Origin: Pseudomonas gingeri
Lineage (GTDB): Bacteria; Pseudomonadota; Gammaproteobacteria; Pseudomonadales; Pseudomonadaceae
DNA length: 64,000 bases
Reading direction: 5' to 3'
Assembly: GCF_013386165.1 (NCBI RefSeq)
Contig: NZ_JACAOS010000033.1
Location: 62,001 to 126,000, forward strand
This document shows, in pieces, positions 45,257-53,693 of this stretch. Both the position numbers and the translations under genes were made by a program. The notes under the pieces were generated by a model that was not told the DNA's origin, made no database searches, and saw only the letters and a list, made by a program, of their open reading frames with translations. Each line of letters opens with the position of its first letter. Position 1 is the stretch's first letter.

Positions 45257-46573
45257 ATGCCGTACTTCCCCGATGTCGACCCGATCCGCTACGAAGGCCC
45301 AGACAGCCACTCTTCCCTTGCCTTCCGTCACTACGACGCCGACAAGCTCATCCTCGGCAAACCGATGCGCGAACATCTGCGCATGGCCGCCTGTTACTGG
45401 CATACCTTCGTCTGGCCAGGTTCCGATGTGTTCGGTGCGGGTACGTTCAAGCGCCCCTGGCAACACCCCGGCGACCCGATGGAAACAGCCATCGGCAAGG
45501 CGGCAGCCGCCTTCGAGTTCTTCTCCAAACTGGGGATCGATTATTACTGCTTCCACGACACCGATGTCGCCCCGGAAGGCCAGTCACTGAAGGAGTATCG
45601 CAACCACTTCGCGCAGATGATCGATCACCTGGAGCGACATCAGGAAGAAAGCGGGATCAAGCTGCTGTGGGGCACCGCCAACTGCTTCAGCAATCCACGC
45701 TTTGCGGCGGGTGCCGCGAGCAACCCCGACCCCGAAGTATTCGCCTGTGCCGCTGCCCAGGTGTTCAGCGCCATGAACGCGACCCAGCGCCTGAAAGGCT
45801 CCAACTACGTGTTGTGGGGCGGTCGCGAAGGCTACGAAACCCTGCTCAACACTGACTTGAAGCGTGAACGCGAACAACTGGGCCGCTTCATGCGCATGGT
45901 GGTCGAGCACAAGCACAAGATCGGTTTCACCGGCGATCTGCTGATCGAACCAAAACCGCAGGAGCCGACCAAGCACCAGTATGATTACGACAGCGCCACC
46001 GTGTTCGGTTTTCTCCAGCAGTTCGGGCTGGAACACGAAATCAAGGTCAACATCGAGGCCAACCACGCCACCCTGGCCGGTCACAGCTTCCATCACGAGA
46101 TTGCGACGGCCGTCTCCCTGGGGATTTTCGGCAGCATCGACGCCAACCGGGGCGATCCGCAAAACGGCTGGGACACCGATCAATTCCCCAATAGCGTCGA
46201 AGAAATGACCCTGGCCACCTATGAAATCCTCAAGGCCGGCGGGTTCAAGAATGGCGGATTCAATTTCGACTCCAAGGTCCGCCGCCAAAGCCTCGATCAG
46301 ATTGATCTGTTCCATGGCCACGTCGGCGCCATGGACGTTCTCGCCCTGTCCCTGGAGCGCGCAGCCGCCATGGTGCAGAACGACCAGCTTCAACAACTCA
46401 AGGATCAACGCTACGCCGGCTGGCAGCAACCGTTCGGGCAGGCGCTGCTGGCGGGTGAGTTCAACCTTCAGTCATTGGCCGAGCACGCCTTCGCCCACGA
46501 GCTGAATCCGCAGGCCGTCAGTGGCCGGCAGGAAATGCTCGAAAACATCGTCAATCGGTTTATCTATCGCTGA
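45257..46573 (+). CDS. xylA: Xylose isomerase
   Basis: 438 aa from ATG 45257 (AAGGA eight bases upstream); the reading frame extends earlier but without family sequence. Family signatures: WHTFVWPGSDVFG, FHDTDVAPEG (catalytic His), LLIEPKPQEPTKHQYDYD (metal Glu, then Lys) and NIEANHATLAGHSFHHE, plus GSIDANRGD and FNFDSKVRRQS (metal Asp). It converts D-xylose to D-xylulose. No xylB kinase is in this window; the transport genes follow directly. Confidence 0.96.
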   Translation: MPYFPDVDPIRYEGPDSHSSLAFRHYDADKLILGKPMREHLRMAACYWHTFVWPGSDVFGAGTFKRPWQHPGDPMETAIGKAAAAFEFFSKLGIDYYCFHDTDVAPEGQSLKEYRNHFAQMIDHLERHQEESGIKLLWGTANCFSNPRFAAGAASNPDPEVFACAAAQVFSAMNATQRLKGSNYVLWGGREGYETLLNTDLKREREQLGRFMRMVVEHKHKIGFTGDLLIEPKPQEPTKHQYDYDSATVFGFLQQFGLEHEIKVNIEANHATLAGHSFHHEIATAVSLGIFGSIDANRGDPQNGWDTDQFPNSVEEMTLATYEILKAGGFKNGGFNFDSKVRRQSLDQIDLFHGHVGAMDVLALSLERAAAMVQNDQLQQLKDQRYAGWQQPFGQALLAGEFNLQSLAEHAFAHELNPQAVSGRQEMLENIVNRFIYR

Positions 46574-46722
46574 TCGCCCACGGAGTCTGCGGGCGCATCC
46601 ACGCGGTGACATTTCCACGACAAATCTGTGCCTGCGGCACCTGCGGACTCTCTACAGTTTTACCAGCCCGATACTCATCGTCAGGCCGTGTCTTTCAAAC
46701 AACAATAAAAGGACGCCCCACC

Positions 46723-47724
46723 ATGAAGAACGTAAAACGCACGCTATTGGCCACTGCCCTGGCATTGCTGTCACTGCCGGTGATGGCTGACGCCGCCCAC
46801 CCGAAAATCGGTTTCTCCATTGATGACCTGCGCCTGGAACGCTGGTCGCGTGACCGTGACTATTTCGTCGCGGCGGCAGAAAAAATGGATGCCAAGGTCT
46901 TCGTACAGTCAGCCGATGCCAATGAGCAAAAGCAGATTTCGCAAATCGAAAACCTCATTTCCCGGGGCGTCGATGTCATCGTCATCGTGCCGTTCAACGC
47001 CACGGTGCTGACCAACGCGGTGGCCGAAGCGAAGAAAGCCGGGATCAAGGTCGTGTCCTATGATCGACTGATCCTCAACGCCGATATCGACGCCTACATT
47101 TCCTTCGATAACGAAAAGGTCGGCGAGATGCAGGCCGGCGGCGTGCTGCACGCTGCGCCCAAGGGCAATTACTTTTTGCTCGGTGGTGCGCCCACCGACA
47201 ACAACGCAAAAGTCCTGCGCGAAGGCCAGATGAAAGTGCTGCAACCGGCCATCGACAAGGGCGATATCAAGATCGTCGGCCAACAGTGGGTGAAGGAGTG
47301 GAACCCGACCGAAGCGCTGAGCATTGTTGAAAACGCCTTGACCCGCAACGACAACAAAATCGATGCCATCGTCGCCTCCAATGACGCCACGGCAGGCGGC
47401 GCCATCCAGGCACTGGCCGCTCAGCAGCTGGCCGGCAAGGTGCCGATTTCGGGGCAGGACGCCGACCTTGCAGCGGTCAAGCGAGTGATCGCCGGCACCC
47501 AGACCATGACCGTGTACAAGCCACTGAAACTCATCGCCTCCGAAGCGGCCAAGCTCTCGGTGCAACTGGCGCGCAACGAAAAACCCGCCTTCAGCTCGCA
47601 GTACGACAACGGCAGCAAAAAAGTCGACACCATCCTGCTCACGCCCACTGCGTTGACCAAGGACAACATCGACCTGCTGGAACAGGACGGCTTCTACACC
47701 AAGGCGCAAATTGCCGGGAAGTGA
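46723..47724 (+). CDS. xylF: D-xylose-binding periplasmic protein
   Basis: 333 aa from ATG 46723, with AAAGGA upstream. Signal peptide ends near residue 24 (VMADA/AHP). IGFSIDDLRLERWSRDRDYFV, DAYISFDNEKVGEMQA and LLGGAPTDNNAKVLREGQM match XylF. A REP inverted pair separates it from xylG and probably raises its level relative to the membrane parts of the transporter. Confidence 0.94.
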   Translation: MKNVKRTLLATALALLSLPVMADAAHPKIGFSIDDLRLERWSRDRDYFVAAAEKMDAKVFVQSADANEQKQISQIENLISRGVDVIVIVPFNATVLTNAVAEAKKAGIKVVSYDRLILNADIDAYISFDNEKVGEMQAGGVLHAAPKGNYFLLGGAPTDNNAKVLREGQMKVLQPAIDKGDIKIVGQQWVKEWNPTEALSIVENALTRNDNKIDAIVASNDATAGGAIQALAAQQLAGKVPISGQDADLAAVKRVIAGTQTMTVYKPLKLIASEAAKLSVQLARNEKPAFSSQYDNGSKKVDTILLTPTALTKDNIDLLEQDGFYTKAQIAGK

Positions 47725-47731
47725 TCAAGGC

Positions 47732-47818
47732 CCTGGGAGCGGGTTTTCTCGCGAAGGCGGCACCTTCACTCTCGCCGCAAGCTGAACCCCCTTCGCGAGC
47801 CGGCTCGCTGCCACAGGC
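47732..47818. repeat. REP/BIME inverted pair in the xylF-xylG gap
   Basis: CTCGCGAAGG (47749-47758) and CCTTCGCGAG (47790-47799) are exact inverted partners, flanked by the GGGAGCGGG/GCCGGCTCGC arms typical of Pseudomonas repetitive extragenic palindromes. It can fold into a long RNA hairpin between two operon genes, protecting the upstream xylF message. Confidence 0.85.
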
Positions 47819-47856
47819 TTAACGGTGTCTGAGTCCTTGTTATATGAGCCCTCGCC

Positions 47857-49413
47857 ATGTCCGACTATCTGCTGCAAATGAACGGTATCGTCAAAACCTT
47901 TGGCGGTGTCAAAGCGCTCAACGGCATCGACATCAAGGTCAAACCGGGTGAATGCGTTGGACTGTGCGGCGAAAACGGCGCCGGCAAGTCCACGCTGATG
48001 AAGATCCTCTCGGCGGTCTACCCCCACGGCACCTGGGACGGTGAAATCCTCTGGGACGGGCAACCGCTCACGGCCCAATCCATCAGCGAGACGGAAGCCG
48101 CCGGTATCGTCATCATTCACCAGGAATTGACGCTGGTTCCGGACTTGTCGGTGGCCGAAAACATTTTCATGGGCCATGAACTGACGCTGCCCGGTGGGCG
48201 GATGAATTACCCCGCGATGATCCACCGCGCCGAAACCCTGATGCGCGAATTGAAAGTCCCCGACATGAATGTATCGCTGCCGGTTTCGCAGTACGGCGGC
48301 GGCTATCAGCAACTGGTGGAGATCGCCAAGGCGTTGAACAAAAAGGCACGCCTGCTGATCCTCGACGAGCCTTCATCGGCCTTGAGCCGTTCGGAAATCG
48401 AGGTGTTGCTGGACATCATCCGCGACCTCAAGGCCAAGGGGGTTGCCTGTGTCTATATCTCCCACAAGCTCGATGAAGTGGCCGCCGTGTGCGATACCGT
48501 TTCGGTGATCCGTGACGGCAAACATATCGCCACCACGGCCATGGCCGACATGGATATTCCACAGATCATCACCCAGATGGTCGGACGGGAAATGAGCAAC
48601 CTCTACCCTACCGAGCCCCACGATGTTGGCGAAGTGATTTTCGAGGCCCGTCACATCACCTGCTACGACGTCGACAACCCCAGGCGCAAACGTGTCGACG
48701 ATATCTCGTTCGTCCTCAAGCGTGGCGAGATCCTCGGCATCGCCGGGCTGGTCGGCGCAGGCCGCACCGAACTGGTGACCGCGCTGTTCGGCGCTTACCC
48801 CGGTCGCCACGAGGGCGAAGTCTGGCTGGACGGTCAGCACATCGACACCCGCACGCCACTCAAATCGATCCGTGCGGGGGTCTGCCTGGTGCCTGAAGAC
48901 CGCAAGCGCCAAGGCATCATTCCGGACCTGGGTGTCGGCCACAACATTACCCTGGCCGTGCTGGACAGTTACTCGAAACTGACCCGCATCGATGCTGAAG
49001 CCGAGCTGGGCAGCATTGATCGGGAAATCTCGCGCCTGCACCTCAAGACCGCGAGCCCGTTCCTGCCGATCACCAGCCTGTCGGGAGGCAATCAACAAAA
49101 AGCGGTATTGGCAAAGATGCTGCTGACCCACCCCCGGGTGCTGATTCTCGATGAACCCACCCGAGGTGTGGACGTCGGCGCCAAATACGAAATCTACAAG
49201 TTGATGGGCGCGCTGGCCGCCGCGGGTGTGTCAATCATCATGGTGTCGTCGGAGCTGGCCGAAGTGCTCGGCGTTTCCGACCGCGTGCTGGTGATCGGCG
49301 AGGGCCAGCTGCGTGGCGACTTCGTCAACCATGAACTCACCCAGGAACAGGTGCTCGCTGCCGCACTCAGCCAGCCCGGCAGCCATAACAATAATGATCG
49401 GAAATCCGCGTAA
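47857..49413 (+). CDS. xylG: Xylose ABC transporter ATPase (duplicated)
   Basis: 518 aa with two CUT2 ATPase domains: Walker A GENGAGKST near residue 40, signature YGGGYQQLVE, Walker B LILDEPSSAL; then GLVGAGRTELV, signature LSGGNQQKAVLA and Walker B LILDEPTRGVD. The GGGYQQ form of the first signature is characteristic of XylG. It powers XylFGH uptake; xylH follows with no gap. Confidence 0.94.
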   Translation: MSDYLLQMNGIVKTFGGVKALNGIDIKVKPGECVGLCGENGAGKSTLMKILSAVYPHGTWDGEILWDGQPLTAQSISETEAAGIVIIHQELTLVPDLSVAENIFMGHELTLPGGRMNYPAMIHRAETLMRELKVPDMNVSLPVSQYGGGYQQLVEIAKALNKKARLLILDEPSSALSRSEIEVLLDIIRDLKAKGVACVYISHKLDEVAAVCDTVSVIRDGKHIATTAMADMDIPQIITQMVGREMSNLYPTEPHDVGEVIFEARHITCYDVDNPRRKRVDDISFVLKRGEILGIAGLVGAGRTELVTALFGAYPGRHEGEVWLDGQHIDTRTPLKSIRAGVCLVPEDRKRQGIIPDLGVGHNITLAVLDSYSKLTRIDAEAELGSIDREISRLHLKTASPFLPITSLSGGNQQKAVLAKMLLTHPRVLILDEPTRGVDVGAKYEIYKLMGALAAAGVSIIMVSSELAEVLGVSDRVLVIGEGQLRGDFVNHELTQEQVLAAALSQPGSHNNNDRKSA

Positions 49414-50550
49414 ATGAATCAGGTCAAACAACTGTTCACCCGCTACAAAATGCTCGCGCTGGTGTTTGCCGTGGTGTTGATCTGGCTGTTTTTCAGCTGG
49501 CAGACCGAGGGCGGATTTCTCACCCCGCGCAACCTTTCCAATCTGTTGCGCCAGATGTCCATCACCGGCATTCTCGCCTGCGGCATGGTGCTGGTCATCA
49601 TCAGTGGCGAGATCGATTTGTCGGTCGGCTCATTGCTGGGCCTGCTCGGTGGCCTGGCGGCCATTCTCGATGTGATTTATCACATTCCACTCCTGGTGAA
49701 CCTGAGCCTGGTCGCCCTTTGCGGATTGTTGATCGGCCTCGCCAACGGCTACATGGCGGCTTATCTGCGCATACCCTCTTTCATCGTCGGCCTGGGCGGC
49801 ATGCTGGCTTTCCGAGGCATTTTGCTGGGGATTACCGGCGGCACGACCATCGCTCCGGTAGCGCCGGAGCTGGTGTACATCGGCCAGGGTTACTTGCCCC
49901 ACACGATCGGCACCGGCCTGGGTGTTCTGTTGTTCGCGCTGACGGTGTTCCTGACCTGGAAACAACGGCGCAATCGCGCCCTTCACGGTCTGGCGGCGCA
50001 TTCCCTGGTGCGCGACGTCATACGCGTGTTATTGATCGGCGCCGTGCTGGCCGGCTTCGTCCAGACGCTCAACAGCTATGACGGGATTCCCGTGCCGGTC
50101 CTGCTTCTGCTGATTCTGCTGGGTGTGTTCAGCTACGTTGCCAGTCAGACCGTGTTCGGTCGCCGCATCTATGCCGTGGGCAGCAATATGGAGGCAACGC
50201 GCCTGTCCGGTATCAATGTACAGGCCGTGAAGCTGTGGATTTTCGGGATCATGGGCGTGATGTGCGCCCTCGCCGGCGTGGTCAATACCGCGCGTCTGGC
50301 AGCCGGTTCGCCTTCGGCTGGCAGCATGGGTGAACTCGACGCCATTGCCGCCTGTTTCATTGGCGGCACCTCGATGCGCGGTGGCTCGGGTACCGTCTAC
50401 GGTGCCCTCCTCGGCGCGCTGGTCATCACCAGCCTGGACAACGGCATGTCCATGCTCGACGTCGACAGCTATTGGCAGATGATCGTCAAAGGCAGCATTC
50501 TGGTTTTGGCCGTATGGGTGGATGTCAGTACGCGCACTGGGCGACGTTGA
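49414..50550 (+). CDS. xylH: Xylose ABC transporter permease
   Basis: 378 aa. Its ATG starts directly after the xylG TAA. Ten or more hydrophobic segments and the BPD_transp_2 signature (ITGILACGMVLVIISGEIDLSVGSLLGLLGG) are present, plus RRIYAVGSNMEATRLSGINV. Length fits XylH (about 380-390 aa). It is the last gene of the xyl operon; the degraded strip begins immediately after. Confidence 0.94.
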   Translation: MNQVKQLFTRYKMLALVFAVVLIWLFFSWQTEGGFLTPRNLSNLLRQMSITGILACGMVLVIISGEIDLSVGSLLGLLGGLAAILDVIYHIPLLVNLSLVALCGLLIGLANGYMAAYLRIPSFIVGLGGMLAFRGILLGITGGTTIAPVAPELVYIGQGYLPHTIGTGLGVLLFALTVFLTWKQRRNRALHGLAAHSLVRDVIRVLLIGAVLAGFVQTLNSYDGIPVPVLLLLILLGVFSYVASQTVFGRRIYAVGSNMEATRLSGINVQAVKLWIFGIMGVMCALAGVVNTARLAAGSPSAGSMGELDAIAACFIGGTSMRGGSGTVYGALLGALVITSLDNGMSMLDVDSYWQMIVKGSILVLAVWVDVSTRTGRR

Positions 50551-50564
50551 GCCCAGTTCCTTGG

Positions 50565-50831
50565 CTAGGAACGGTGCCAGAAACGCGGCCAACGACGCTG
50601 GAACGAAACCTTGCGAAACGCCTCCAGCCACTGATCGGCATCGATGGTGCGCTGCTCGGGGTCGAAGCTCAACGCCTGGCGCAAGGCAGGCCAGAGCGGG
50701 CGCGGCAGTTGTGCCGGGCGTCGTAAGGTTCGGTACAGGCCCTGGTCCCTGGCCTTGAGCGCGTCCAGACGATGGAAAGGGTGTATGCCGCTGGCCAGTT
50801 CATACAGCACGCATAGATGATTTCGGATCAC
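50565..50831 (-). pseudogene. C-terminal remnant of a serine/threonine-kinase-like gene
   Basis: 88 codons. The text LYELASGIHPFHRLDA followed by RPAQLPRPLWPALRQALSFDPEQRTIDADQWLEAF has the look of a bacterial Ser/Thr kinase C-lobe (the YELLTGxxPF segment and the final arginine-containing helix). The N-lobe, catalytic HRD/DFG region and start are missing; upstream bases (to about 51100) do not continue it in any frame I could follow. It is therefore read as a gene remnant, and the kinase identity is moderate. Confidence 0.5.
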
Positions 50832-51111
50832 GGGGAATGATCACTTGATGGTCGAATGCCTGAATCAGTATCTGGAGACAAAACCTTCACACCCCAGCAG
50901 GGCCCCAGAAAACACAGGGTGGAAGCCGTTTATTTTCCAAATGAAGTGCACCCACGGTGTAAGTTTCTACACAACGTCCCTGCCCCTAATCCTATGCTTC
51001 AAAGCCTTGCGTACACGATGATTCATCGCGATATTCCAAGCTCTCTGCGCAGAGGAACCACCAGAACGGATTGACCCAATGCCAGCCCTCCCTTGAATGA
51101 AGACCTCTTTT
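50832..51111. other. Non-coding stretch between gene remnants
   Basis: About 280 bases with no convincing gene on either strand. It holds small inverted repeats (for example GTGTA...TACAC around 50958-50973) and a visibly lower GC content than the xyl genes to its left. Nothing here resembles an att site, IS end or tRNA fragment that I can recognise. Confidence 0.5.
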
Positions 51112-51393
51112 TTAGGGCGACTCCTTCAGCGTCAGGTAAGGATTATCATAGGGTTTCTCGGTAAAAATCAGGCCCGGGTCCTTGAGCAGGTAGCCCTTGA
51201 TGTCGCGTGTTTTGCGCGGGCCTTTGATTTCACAGACCCAGATGTTCATGCCCTCTTCGCTCTTGTGGTGCAGACCCAGCTTTTCAAAACAGCGTTGTAC
51301 CCAACGCCAGTCGCTGGTCCCCTGCTCCTTGGCCAGGCGTGCGGTTTCAGTGGGTTGTTGGGCATCGTGCTGAAGGATCTTCGGGCTGATCAA
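51112..51393 (-). CDS. Short hypothetical protein, possibly a gene remnant
   Basis: 93 aa. The sequence contains a WRWVQRCFEKLGLHHKSEEGMNIWVCEIKG core and a charged tail, with no signal peptide or membrane segment. I do not recognise a family. The composition is protein-like, with normal use of hydrophobic residues, but no good ribosome-binding site precedes the first Met, and the neighbour is a remnant. It may be the tail of a once longer gene. The role is unknown. Confidence 0.4.
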   Translation of the reverse strand: MISPKILQHDAQQPTETARLAKEQGTSDWRWVQRCFEKLGLHHKSEEGMNIWVCEIKGPRKTRDIKGYLLKDPGLIFTEKPYDNPYLTLKESP

Positions 51394-51481
51394 AAAAGCC
51401 GTCTAGACGACGCTGTGAGCGGGTGCGTGGCCGTCGTTAATTACGAAAAATTCGTCGACAGCCGCTGAGAGAACTGGATCG

Positions 51482-51517
51482 GGCAGGCGCAAGCCGAAGG
51501 AACGGCTTGCACCTGCC
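51482..51517. terminator. Long hairpin downstream of luxR
   Basis: GCAGGCGCAAGCCG and CGGCTTGCACCTGC pair at 13 of 14 positions around an AAGGAA loop, extendable by one further G-C pair. It lies about 40 bases after the luxR stop on the minus strand. The U-tract is weak. Confidence 0.5.
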
Positions 51518-51555
51518 TGTGTGTACATGCCGTTGTCACCCTTCTGGGTCCCTCC

Positions 51556-52323
51556 TCAATGAAGCAGCCCGAGGATATACGCCTTGACTGCCGCCTCGGT
51601 CTTGTTGGCCGCATTGAGCTTACGCATCGTATTGACCAGATGAAATTTTACGGTGCGGGCATCAATCGACAGGACACAACCAATCTCACTGTAGGTTTTC
51701 CCGACTGCCGTCCACTTCAGCACTTCCTGCTCGCGAGAGGTCAGTTCCTGAGTGGCTTCGGGCACCCGCTTGGGAGTGATCAAATTGGCCATCGTGGAAT
51801 GCACATTCATCGCCACCCACATCATCTTCTTTTCATTCGAAAACATCTCTTTTTCGCTCAGTACCTCTGCAGAGCGCATCAAGGACAACAAGCCGACCGA
51901 ACCGAAACCACCATGCACCGGCATGCACCAACCGTTACATAACCCTACTTGCTGCGCCTCTTCCCAGAACTCCCGCCGGCCAATGGGATTGGTCGCTGAC
52001 CAAATCAGCGGCGTGCTGTGTCTTAATCCATGCTGTACCGTAGGATCAATTGCAAAATAATTATTACTGACGTACTTCTCTTCCCAAACTTTCGGAAAAT
52101 CTGACAGGAGATAAAAATCAGGAGCGGTGACAGGAATCGGTATGCGCATACCATAGGAACAGTGTTCAAACCCCAGCTCGGACGCAACCTTTTTCAATCC
52201 ATCAAATAATACAAACTCCGACTCTGACTCCGTACACAAGCTAAAAATCCTTTCGCGAAACTCGTCCAAATTTCTCACCCTGTTACATATTGGTACGAAA
52301 GTGCCGTTCCAAACCCGTGACAC
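51556..52323 (-). CDS. LuxR-family acyl-homoserine-lactone receptor/regulator
   Basis: 255 aa from a GTG at 52323 (GGAGG about 13 bases upstream); a second GTG at 52275 would give 239 aa, closer to the family norm. The N-terminal autoinducer domain has the expected pattern: GFEHCSYGM, a WEEKYVSNNYFAIDPTVQHG block (invariant Trp/Tyr/Asp/Pro) and PLIWS. The C-terminal GerE HTH reads LTSREQEVLKWTAVGKTYSEIGCVLSIDARTVKFHLVNTMRKLNAANKTEAAVKA. It is divergent from the RsaM-like and luxI genes and should bind the lux box upstream of luxI. Confidence 0.93.
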   Translation of the reverse strand: MSRVWNGTFVPICNRVRNLDEFRERIFSLCTESESEFVLFDGLKKVASELGFEHCSYGMRIPIPVTAPDFYLLSDFPKVWEEKYVSNNYFAIDPTVQHGLRHSTPLIWSATNPIGRREFWEEAQQVGLCNGWCMPVHGGFGSVGLLSLMRSAEVLSEKEMFSNEKKMMWVAMNVHSTMANLITPKRVPEATQELTSREQEVLKWTAVGKTYSEIGCVLSIDARTVKFHLVNTMRKLNAANKTEAAVKAYILGLLH

Positions 52324-52449
52324 CCTGCGTAGGATCCTCCACTGTAGCCCTGCCTAGGCATCAAAAAACTTGATGGTTCATCAGTCTGCTCCCATCCTTG
52401 TGAATAGCGCGATCATTTCGCAACCTGTAGATATCAATCGAGAACGACT

Positions 52450-52815
52450 ATGCTGGCTCCAGACGGATACATTCGCATGACATTCAGCGACTTCTGCACC
52501 TTGTCACTGAAGCAGGATATCGCCTGGCCTGACTCCTCTCTGTTAGAAGAGCTTCGAGGCCTGGGTCTCAGTGTCGAGTCAGCCGGGTACTGCGAATGGA
52601 CCGGGGAACGTACCATACCAAGGGTCAGTCTGGGCTGGAGTTGGTTATGCCACTCCCACTCCGCTACCCCCGTGATCGCTCCTGGAGGCATCAGCTCCAA
52701 CGTCATGTTACGCACCCCCAACGGTTATGACCTCGGCGCCAAGCTGACTGAAGAACTCATTACGACCTGGCTCCATAGCCAACCCTGGCAAGGTGGGGTA
52801 CCCCGGCCCCACTGA
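52450..52815 (+). CDS. RsaM/DUF4902-like small quorum-sensing modulator
   Basis: 121 aa. The features GYCEW near residue 47, a VSLGWSW block, and SSNVMLRTPNGYDLG near residue 90 resemble, from memory, the DUF4902/RsaM proteins that are encoded between luxR and luxI in Burkholderia and in Pseudomonas fuscovaginae, where they lower AHL production. No HTH is visible. It is shorter than most RsaM proteins (about 140-170 aa). The position between luxR and luxI is the strongest support; a search is needed to confirm the family. Confidence 0.65.
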   Translation: MLAPDGYIRMTFSDFCTLSLKQDIAWPDSSLLEELRGLGLSVESAGYCEWTGERTIPRVSLGWSWLCHSHSATPVIAPGGISSNVMLRTPNGYDLGAKLTEELITTWLHSQPWQGGVPRPH

Positions 52816-52820
52816 GCGCA

Positions 52821-52840
52821 CCCTGCCCAAATGGGCAGCT
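52821..52840. promoter_or_regulatory. lux box upstream of luxI
   Basis: CTGCCCAAATGGGCAG (52823-52838) is a perfect palindrome of CT-N12-AG form, the core of LuxR-type operators. Its centre (52830.5) would lie at about -42.5 if transcription starts near 52873, with TAACTAT (52864-52870) as a -10-like element, and leaves a ~27-base leader to the luxI ATG. Confidence 0.8.
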
Positions 52841-52899
52841 TATACTGATTGATCTCTTGTGACTAACTATGGATCCAATTTAGACAGTCCGAGAGTCGC

Positions 52900-53517
52900 A
52901 TGCTACAGACCATAACTGGCACAGCCGCGGAGCTAGGCTCGCGCGTGGAGACGGCACTCGCCTCCTATCGCTACAAGATATTCCTCGAAAAACTAGGTTG
53001 GCCGCTCCCCTCCAAGAATGGAGAGGAAGTGGACGAATTTGATCGAACGGATACTGTTTACGTCATTGCCAAAGATCAATGCGGCGAGATCTGCGGGTGC
53101 GCTCGGTTACTCCCGACTACGCGCCCGTATTTGCTCCGTGAAATATTTCCGGAACTGATGGGCGATATCCCGCTTCCAAATTCCGCCGACACCTGGGAAC
53201 TCTCTCGTTTTTCCGCGACACCGCTTAACGAGCCCAGTAGCAATACAGCTCAGGCCTGGAAAAACACTTGCACACTAGTGGCAGAAACTGTTTCAGCTGC
53301 CATCCAACTCGGCGCCAGTCGTTTAATCGCCTTCTCTGCCGTGGGCAACGAACGTCTCTTGCGGCGTATGGGCGTCAGTGTTCACAGGGTGTCAGCGCCT
53401 CAATTGATCGATAGCAAACCAGTGCTGGCATTCTGGATTGAAATTGATGAGCAGACTAAAACCGCGCTCAATATAACCTCCCGCTCATCCGCGCCTCTCT
53501 TCAAAACGAATTCATAG
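52900..53517 (+). CDS. LuxI-family acyl-homoserine-lactone synthase
   Basis: 205 aa; GAGAG lies four to eight bases upstream of the ATG. Conserved LuxI residues are in place: Arg24, Phe28 and Trp34 (YRYKIFLEKLGW), acidic EEVDEFDRTDT, the Arg of GCARLLPTTRPYLL, and the ELSRF block near residue 98 (Glu, Ser, Arg). These bind acyl-ACP and S-adenosylmethionine. The acyl length made cannot be predicted reliably. It lies directly upstream of the NRPS and behind a lux box, giving an autoinducing loop. Confidence 0.95.
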   Translation: MLQTITGTAAELGSRVETALASYRYKIFLEKLGWPLPSKNGEEVDEFDRTDTVYVIAKDQCGEICGCARLLPTTRPYLLREIFPELMGDIPLPNSADTWELSRFSATPLNEPSSNTAQAWKNTCTLVAETVSAAIQLGASRLIAFSAVGNERLLRRMGVSVHRVSAPQLIDSKPVLAFWIEIDEQTKTALNITSRSSAPLFKTNS

Positions 53518-53616
53518 TATTCAGGAAAAGCACGCCTCTCGCTCATCGTGCGTAACACCCTCACTCTTGGTGCTCTCACAATGCTCTGTAGGCCGGCCGT
53601 CAGGTTGTTTTAGACA

Positions 53617-53631
53617 GTAAACAAAGTTTAC
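53617..53631. promoter_or_regulatory. Perfect palindrome upstream of the NRPS gene
   Basis: GTAAAC-AAA-GTTTAC is an exact inverted repeat in the 176-base gap between luxI and the NRPS gene, 62 bases before the NRPS start. It does not fit the CT-N12-AG lux-box form, so another regulator, or an RNA feature, is likelier. Confidence 0.45.
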
Positions 53632-53693
53632 CCACTCGCTCTTTTTCAGTGTTGTCGACATCGACTTGAAACCACGCAGGATTCCCTTGAAAA

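Noticed and set aside
52418..52437. Half-site ACCTGTAGAT upstream of the RsaM-like gene as a lux box
   Set aside because: Only the left half resembles a lux box; the right half does not mirror it.
53589..53606. CTGTAGGCCGGCCGTCAG as a second lux box before the NRPS
   Set aside because: Spacing between CT and AG is 14 rather than 12, and the arms mismatch at two inner positions.
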